Part shown: one piece after another, positions 59,613 through 64,000 of the stretch
Layout of the letters: every line of letters begins with the position of its first letter
Position numbering within the stretch: the stretch's first letter is position 1
NCBI GenBank assembly: GCA_023381415.1
Contig: JAMCUN010000007.1
Span: 1 to 64,000 of the forward strand
Length of the DNA stretch: 64,000 nt
Reading direction: 5' to 3'
Source of the DNA: Thermoplasmatota archaeon
GTDB lineage: Archaea; Thermoplasmatota; Thermoplasmata; Thermoplasmatales; GCA-001856825
Notes under the pieces: model-generated
Database searches by the model: none
Told to the model about the DNA's origin: nothing
What the model saw: only the letters and a program-made list of their open reading frames with translations
Program-made: the position numbers and the translations under genes

Positions 59613-60776
59613 TCACTCCATCTCTATATCAAGAACGCCGTTATTAAATTCTGCCTTAACCGGATTCTTGTCTGAGTATACTGTAGGAAGGTAGAATACC
59701 CTCTTCCAGTTTCCAAGCTGGATTATCAGTTCCCCTCCCTTGTTGTATATATCCAGTTTTTCCTTATCGGCAAAGGGGAGCCTCAGCTTGACGACGTATT
59801 TATTCTTATCCTTAACGAACTGTATGCTCTTCTCCTTAGAGAAAGTGTCTAGGGGATCTGAACTGCCGTATATCAAGTCCGACATCTTCTGGAGTTTTTC
59901 TATACCGATTGGCTCCTCGCTAAGCATCGGTACCTTGAATATTCTCAGGTCTGTGAACGAATCGTGGACGTCCCTTATGATCTCCCCCTGGTTGTTCCTC
60001 CAACCTTCGAAGAAAGACCCAGTGCTCTCGTCGTATATCTTGTTTACGAACACCGAGTCAACCGGATAACCGTAAAGTAGCAGATATGTGAATGCCCTCT
60101 TCGTCTCGCTCAGAGACATCTTGTCGGGGTTCATGACGAGCCTGATTGTCGATATTTTCGGATCAGATAGGATTGACCTGATCCTTTTCAGGTACTCGTA
60201 GAGGCTCTCTACGCTCTTGAACACCTCGTCATCCGGAATGGATACGCTGGATACCGTATTCCATACCGGACGAACAAGCTTCGCTGCAAGCCTGCCCATG
60301 GGGAAAATCTTGTCCATGTACCATGTCATCGCCTCAGGAAATGATAGCAGCTTGAGCGACTCGCCCGTCGGAGCACTGTCTATGACCACGGCATCGTAGG
60401 ACTTCTCGTCGTAATATTGTCTCAGGTAGAGGAGCTGTGAAGCTTCATCGAATCCAGGAAGAGTTGCTATCTCTTCAGCAGATATGGGGTCAAGACCTTC
60501 CGTCTGGAAGAGACCTGTGAGATAACCCTTCAGCTCATTCCAGTGGGTATTGATTGCCTCGTTAACACTCACTTCCTGTGCGTATAGATTCTCCGACATC
60601 TTCCTGGGTTTAGGGCCTATTTCCGTGCCGAAGGCATCCCCAAGACTGTGGGCTGGGTCCGTTGAAATTACAAGAGTCTTCTTCTTCCTCTTGGCCAACG
60701 AACATGCAGTTGATGCAGCTATGCTTGTCTTTCCCACTCCTCCCTTTCCAGTGTACAGGAGAATCCTCTGGCCCAT
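59613..60776 (-). CDS. ArsA/Get3-family ATPase with C-terminal HSP20-like domain
   Basis: The 387-residue product has the deviant P-loop TGKGGVGKTS (9-18), the switch DPAHSLGDAFG, VVIDSAPTGESLKLL and LVMNPDKMSL. The C-terminal 80 residues (KYVVKLRLPFADKEKLDIY, then GNWKRVFYLP) form the small heat-shock-like domain of archaeal ArsA/Get3 proteins. Such ATPases capture tail-anchored membrane proteins or act in metal resistance; no arsenite pump gene is nearby, so the targeting role is favoured. A small gene follows. Confidence 0.85.
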   Translation of the reverse strand: MGQRILLYTGKGGVGKTSIAASTACSLAKRKKKTLVISTDPAHSLGDAFGTEIGPKPRKMSENLYAQEVSVNEAINTHWNELKGYLTGLFQTEGLDPISAEEIATLPGFDEASQLLYLRQYYDEKSYDAVVIDSAPTGESLKLLSFPEAMTWYMDKIFPMGRLAAKLVRPVWNTVSSVSIPDDEVFKSVESLYEYLKRIRSILSDPKISTIRLVMNPDKMSLSETKRAFTYLLLYGYPVDSVFVNKIYDESTGSFFEGWRNNQGEIIRDVHDSFTDLRIFKVPMLSEEPIGIEKLQKMSDLIYGSSDPLDTFSKEKSIQFVKDKNKYVVKLRLPFADKEKLDIYNKGGELIIQLGNWKRVFYLPTVYSDKNPVKAEFNNGVLDIEME

Positions 60777-60897
60777 ACCAGGGTATTGCTTTTAACTAAA
60801 TTTATTCTTCTGATGGTGATGTGATAAAAAGAGGAAGCGTCCGGATTGCCAGTCTTCGAAGCATCTCCTCTGCGTCTTGTTTCCTCTATGGGATGAC

Positions 60898-61071
60898 TTA
60901 GAACACGTTGAAGAAGTTTATGAAATATTTGAAGAAGGCCAAAAAGTGATCCCTTGTGGTGAGCGCGAAATACTTTACTGAAAGGCCGGTCATGTACCAG
61001 ACTCCGAGTGTGACTATGAAAAAAGAGATCAGCAGGAGGAAAAATGACAACCTATTTAGCGAACTCACCAT
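60898..61071 (-). CDS. Single-helix membrane protein of 57 residues
   Basis: A short gene from ATG 61071 to TAA at 60898. The product is MVSSLNRLSFFLLLISFFIV, then TLGVWYMTGLSVKYFALTTR and DHFLAFFKYFINFFNVF, with one membrane helix (about 8-26) and an aromatic, amphipathic tail. A TTTAAATA box lies about 35 bases upstream. It could be a small subunit of a membrane complex; it is not recognised. Confidence 0.5.
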   Translation of the reverse strand: MVSSLNRLSFFLLLISFFIVTLGVWYMTGLSVKYFALTTRDHFLAFFKYFINFFNVF

Positions 61072-61151
61072 TTGTCTTCAATCATCTATACGTAAGTATG
61101 TATTTAAAGCCTCCCAGTGTCTGGAGTAGGTATCTAAAGATTACCTTAGCC

Positions 61152-61760
61152 CTATTTGCTCTCCCTTATTTCCTTGAGCGCCTCCCTGTCCCTGCAGTAA
61201 AGATAAGGCGCGAGATCAAGGGATGGAGGAGACTTTTCAAGTTTGTTCCTGTAGACTAGGCGCAGGTTCTTGTCGACCTCATTGCAGTAGCCCTTCCAGG
61301 TAACTCCCTGTGACTCCACGTACTTCTTCTCTATTCCAGTTGCTATTTCATGTGCATGAGGGTATTCATACCCTATATCAGACATCCATTTTTCAGGCAA
61401 TTCATGATGCAGTCCAATGCTCTCCTCAGTGCTTATTGCCTTTCCTTCCACATTCAGGATCTTCGGAAAGTGTTCGTCAAGGTAAACAGTCTTTCCATCA
61501 AGGGAGTATCCTCCTGTATATTTGATGTCATACTTTGTGCTTACATTCACCTGACTTGCATCCTTTTTCTCGAGAACCGTTCCTATCTCTTTCCGTCCAT
61601 AATACACCTTGTTACCTTCCACACCTATTGATGTGTAATCCTTCGGTTCCTCACTTGCACGGAACCTGACATACTTTGGTTCTCTGAAATCTATACCGAC
61701 TACAAGGTATCCTCCTTCCTTTTTATCCGGGATATGCTCAACAACTTCGAATTCTTCCAT
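61152..61760 (-). CDS. Uncharacterised protein with a conserved-looking HHELPEK motif
   Basis: From the ATG at 61760 the product has 202 residues. The N-terminal half is beta-rich (GGYLVVGIDFREPKYVRF, IGVEGNKVYYGRKEIG). The C-terminal half has VYLDEHFPKIL, ESIGLHHELPEKWMSDIGYEYPHAHEIATGIEKKYVES, where the HE-x3-K and later H-x-H pairs could bind a metal. Similar strings occur in bacterial and phage hypothetical proteins; the function is unknown. Start at 61838 would add 26 residues and is less likely. Confidence 0.5.
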   Translation of the reverse strand: MEEFEVVEHIPDKKEGGYLVVGIDFREPKYVRFRASEEPKDYTSIGVEGNKVYYGRKEIGTVLEKKDASQVNVSTKYDIKYTGGYSLDGKTVYLDEHFPKILNVEGKAISTEESIGLHHELPEKWMSDIGYEYPHAHEIATGIEKKYVESQGVTWKGYCNEVDKNLRLVYRNKLEKSPPSLDLAPYLYCRDREALKEIRESK

Positions 61761-62082
61761 AGAAATTCTAAATGAATCTCGAAGATAAAGTTGGTGATTT
61801 CCAACCTTGAATCTGGAGGGGTTATGGCTAAATAGCAACTGGAATAGAGAAGAAGTTGATATGCTTACTTATGGGGCGCATGGTTGCAGTATCATCAGTA
61901 ACATAACCACGGGATTCCAAGAAATAATATGGATTTTGCAGAAATCGCAGCAACAACCATGACAGATGATTCAACAACAGGTTAAGAAGAGATGATGAGT
62001 CACCAACAATTTATTCCATCTCACAATTACTGGTCCAGAGCTGAAGGGAAGAGAAAATGAGGATCTTGAAAGGGAAGGTGAG

Positions 62083-62832
62083 ATGAGTATGAAGATGGAA
62101 GGCAACACCGTCCTGATTACCGGAGGAGCGACGGGAATAGGTTTGGCCATTGCTGACAGGCTTGCTAAACTCGGCAACGAAGTGATCATATGTGGTAGAC
62201 GGAAAGATAAACTGGATGAAGCTCAGAAAGAGTCTAGCACTCTTCATGCAAGAATCGCGGACATCTCAGATCCACGGAGTAGAAAGGAACTTCTTGATTT
62301 CGTGGTGAATGATTACCCTGCTCTAAACATGCTGATAAACAATGCAGGCATTCAGAGAAAAATCGACCTGGCGTCAGGGGAGGACGCCATAAAGGAAGGG
62401 GACAGAGAGATCGAAATAAATTTCAAATCGCAGGTGCACCTGACGGCCATGTTCCTCCCGTTGCTGCAGAAGCAGGAGAACGCAGCAATAGTGAACGTAA
62501 CCTCTGGCCTGGGGTTGATACCGCTATCAACATTCCCCATATATTCCGCAACCAAGGCAGCAATGCACTCGTACACCCTGTCCCTCAGGCACCAATTGAG
62601 GAACAAAGGGGTGAAAGTATTTGAATTGATCCCTCCAACAGTCCACGACACTGAACTGAAGGGTAAGCCAACTGCGAGGACGGAGTATTCCATTTCTTCA
62701 TCAGAAGTTGCAGATGCACTGGTAGCAGGGATGGCAAAAGACAATCTGGAAATTGGAGCTGGTCCGTCTCTGGGATGGCTAAGAGCATCTGGAGATGAAA
62801 TACAGCAAATTTTCGGCAGGATGAACCATTGA
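62083..62832 (+). CDS. Short-chain dehydrogenase/reductase (DltE-like)
   Basis: The 249-residue product is a classical SDR: VLITGGATGIGLAIADRL (NAD(P) loop), NMLINNAGIQ, the catalytic Ser in IVNVTSGLGL and the Y-x3-K pair in YSATKAAMHSY. The form of the nucleotide loop and ILLxPPxVxT-like LIPPTVHDTEL resemble DltE-type oxidoreductases. The substrate is unknown. The start is an ATG at 62083 (or 62089). Confidence 0.87.
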   Translation: MSMKMEGNTVLITGGATGIGLAIADRLAKLGNEVIICGRRKDKLDEAQKESSTLHARIADISDPRSRKELLDFVVNDYPALNMLINNAGIQRKIDLASGEDAIKEGDREIEINFKSQVHLTAMFLPLLQKQENAAIVNVTSGLGLIPLSTFPIYSATKAAMHSYTLSLRHQLRNKGVKVFELIPPTVHDTELKGKPTARTEYSISSSEVADALVAGMAKDNLEIGAGPSLGWLRASGDEIQQIFGRMNH

Positions 62833-63012
62833 AATCTAACTAGTGCCTTATACCTGCGCCATCAAACAGGAGTGCGAATAATACCCCTCCTCATTTCAGG
62901 GAATATGAACTATTCTGATTCACACCGCATTTGAAAAAGATGGTGGAGACTGGCTGACCACGGATTAATACGTAATTAAAATATTTATACATTAATTATC
63001 ATTACTTTAATT
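62833..63012. promoter_or_regulatory. A/T-rich promoter of the MarR gene
   Basis: The last 60 bases contain several TAATTA palindromes (around 62970-63010) flanking ATATTTATAC, the TATA box. The arrangement fits a MarR-type operator for autoregulation. The rest of the gap shows no ORF. Confidence 0.4.
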
Positions 63013-63471
63013 ATGTTGAAGATCAGAGACTCCTCACTAAGTTTCCAGGATCGAGGAACGGTTGAGGCGATAATGGGCGCTTACCGTGCGATGGACAGGA
63101 GACTGAATGATCTTCTCGCAAGGGACGGCCTCACTAGGCCTCAGTTCCTAGCACTGAAGGCGGTTGCAGAAAATGGAAGTACACCGATGAACAAGATAAG
63201 TGATTGCATGTCAGTAACACCTTCCAACGTCACAGGGATCATCGACAGGCTCGTATCAGTTGGTTATCTAAAACGTGGAGAGAGGGAAGGGGACAGAAGG
63301 AAAATTATGATGGAATTGACGGACAAGGGAATCAGCCTTTACAACAAGGTCTACACCACCTATGAGGAGTTCTTGGAGAGCATTCTCAATCAGATGACTC
63401 AGAAGGAAAGGCGAGAGATAAAGAAACATCTTGCTAAGCTTGAGAAAGCGATAACGAATGCTGACCTTTAG
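63013..63471 (+). CDS. MarR-family transcriptional regulator
   Basis: The 152-residue product has the MarR winged-helix pattern: RPQFLALKAVAENGSTPMNKISDCMSVTPSNVTGIIDRLVSVGYL, with the recognition helix SNVTGIIDRL and the wing KRGEREGDRRKIMMELTDKG. The C-terminal helix serves for dimers. It ends 16 bases before the radical-SAM gene. The SDR gene lies upstream on the same strand. Likely regulated genes are its own and those neighbours. Confidence 0.88.
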   Translation: MLKIRDSSLSFQDRGTVEAIMGAYRAMDRRLNDLLARDGLTRPQFLALKAVAENGSTPMNKISDCMSVTPSNVTGIIDRLVSVGYLKRGEREGDRRKIMMELTDKGISLYNKVYTTYEEFLESILNQMTQKERREIKKHLAKLEKAITNADL

Positions 63472-63487
63472 GGGTTGGTGGTGAACA

Positions 63488-64000
63488 ATGAATGTAGTTT
63501 TCATAAGGCCATCCAACCCCTCCGGAAGCGCCTACCTGACCAAATTCGGGTTCTTGCCCATACCGCTGGGATTGCTGGATCTGGCAGGAGCAATGCTTAC
63601 CCTTGAGGACTCCAAAGTGAAGATAATCGACATGGAAGCGGACAGAAAGATGTCTGTAGAGGAAACGGTCGAGGATACCATGAAGTTTGACCCAGACATT
63701 GTAGGAATGACTATACATGCGACTGCAGCGCACCATACCTCTCTAAGAATCGCATCGAAGATAAAGGAGATGAAGCCAGACACGACAATAGTCGCAGGGG
63801 GGCACCAGGCGACATTCGTCCCTCTTGACCTGCTCAGGGGAGGGTTCGATGTAGTAGTACTCGGAGAAGGGGATAGAGCTATTGTCGAGATTGCTGAGGC
63901 CATCAGAGACAGGAAAAATTTTAGGGAAATCCCCGGAATACTTTTCAATGAGAGGACAGGGGGAAAAACGGAAATCGTTGAAACAAGGCACAGGGAGCTC
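63488..64000 (+). CDS. B12-binding radical-SAM protein, N-terminal part (runs off the window)
   Basis: The first 171 codons are present. The product begins MNVVFIRPSNPSGSAYLTKF, followed by PIPLGLLDLAGAML, KVKIIDMEADRK, FDPDIVGMTIHATAAHHT, IVAGGHQATFVP and VVVLGEGDRAIVEIAEAI, the N-terminal cobalamin-binding fold of the B12-binding radical-SAM family. The CxxxCxxC cluster should lie beyond 64000. It begins 16 bases after marR. Reaction unknown. Confidence 0.8.
   Translation, partial: MNVVFIRPSNPSGSAYLTKFGFLPIPLGLLDLAGAMLTLEDSKVKIIDMEADRKMSVEETVEDTMKFDPDIVGMTIHATAAHHTSLRIASKIKEMKPDTTIVAGGHQATFVPLDLLRGGFDVVVLGEGDRAIVEIAEAIRDRKNFREIPGILFNERTGGKTEIVETRHREL

Overview
The window looks like a chromosome segment of a Thermoplasmatales-type archaeon (phylum Thermoplasmatota). 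The evidence is indirect but consistent. A 23S rRNA gene ends with no 5S rRNA or tRNA after it, matching the unlinked rRNA genes of that order. Other markers are an archaeal ThrRS with its own N-terminal editing domain, archaeal Tsr3 and RqcH proteins, a DapA-type aldolase of the kind used as KDG aldolase, a bacterial-type class II HMG-CoA reductase, and a CydA plus CydA-like oxidase pair without CydB. Many starts lie about 25-30 bases after an A/T-rich TATA-like box, which suggests leaderless transcripts. GTG and TTG starts are common.

Layout. 1-3.5 kb: end of 23S rRNA, a VOC protein, an aldo/keto reductase, tRNA-Leu, and a DUF488-HAD pair. 3.5-11 kb: a probable surface-glycan cluster (two GT2 enzymes, a nucleotidyltransferase, a GT-C-like membrane protein, three methyltransferases). 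11-19.5 kb: three MFS transporters around an MBL nuclease-RqcH operon. 19.7-25 kb: a fused ABC-ABC-phosphoribosyltransferase protein, a DapA-family aldolase, a TusA-like protein, a HAD phosphatase, a protein disulfide oxidoreductase and tRNA-Met. 25-27.2 kb: a two-gene unit of a DpnI-like endonuclease-fold protein and a DNA methyltransferase, between tRNA-Met and tRNA-Asn. 27.3-37 kb: mostly housekeeping genes (pyrE, an HTH regulator, rlmE, gcvH, thpR, a DUF1611 plus PP-loop pair, tsr3, mvaA) ending in tRNA-Ser. 37-41 kb: a decayed accessory patch with a transposase remnant, a VapC-type PIN pseudogene with four in-frame stops behind an intact small gene, a Bat-like regulator and a 29-residue lysine-rich ORF. 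41-49 kb: ACT regulator, APC permease, UbiD, YceI, MscS and thrS. 49-53 kb: a tyrosine/homogentisate degradation operon. 53-64 kb: CDF transporter with an extra C-terminal domain, HxlR-methyltransferase pair, EamA transporter, the oxidase pair, ArsA with a small partner, SDR, MarR, and a truncated B12-binding radical-SAM gene.

The strongest candidates for something new are four. (1) The DpnI-like/DNA methyltransferase pair, in which the DpnI homologue differs at catalytic and zinc positions. (2) The ABC-ABC-PRTase fusion, which suggests nucleobase uptake physically tied to salvage. (3) The homogentisate operon with a maleylacetate-reductase-like enzyme in place of maleylacetoacetate isomerase. 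(4) The DUF1611/PP-loop pair, a possible D-glutamate-type module in an organism without peptidoglycan. All family names come from reading the protein sequences and from memory of the families; no searches were run.
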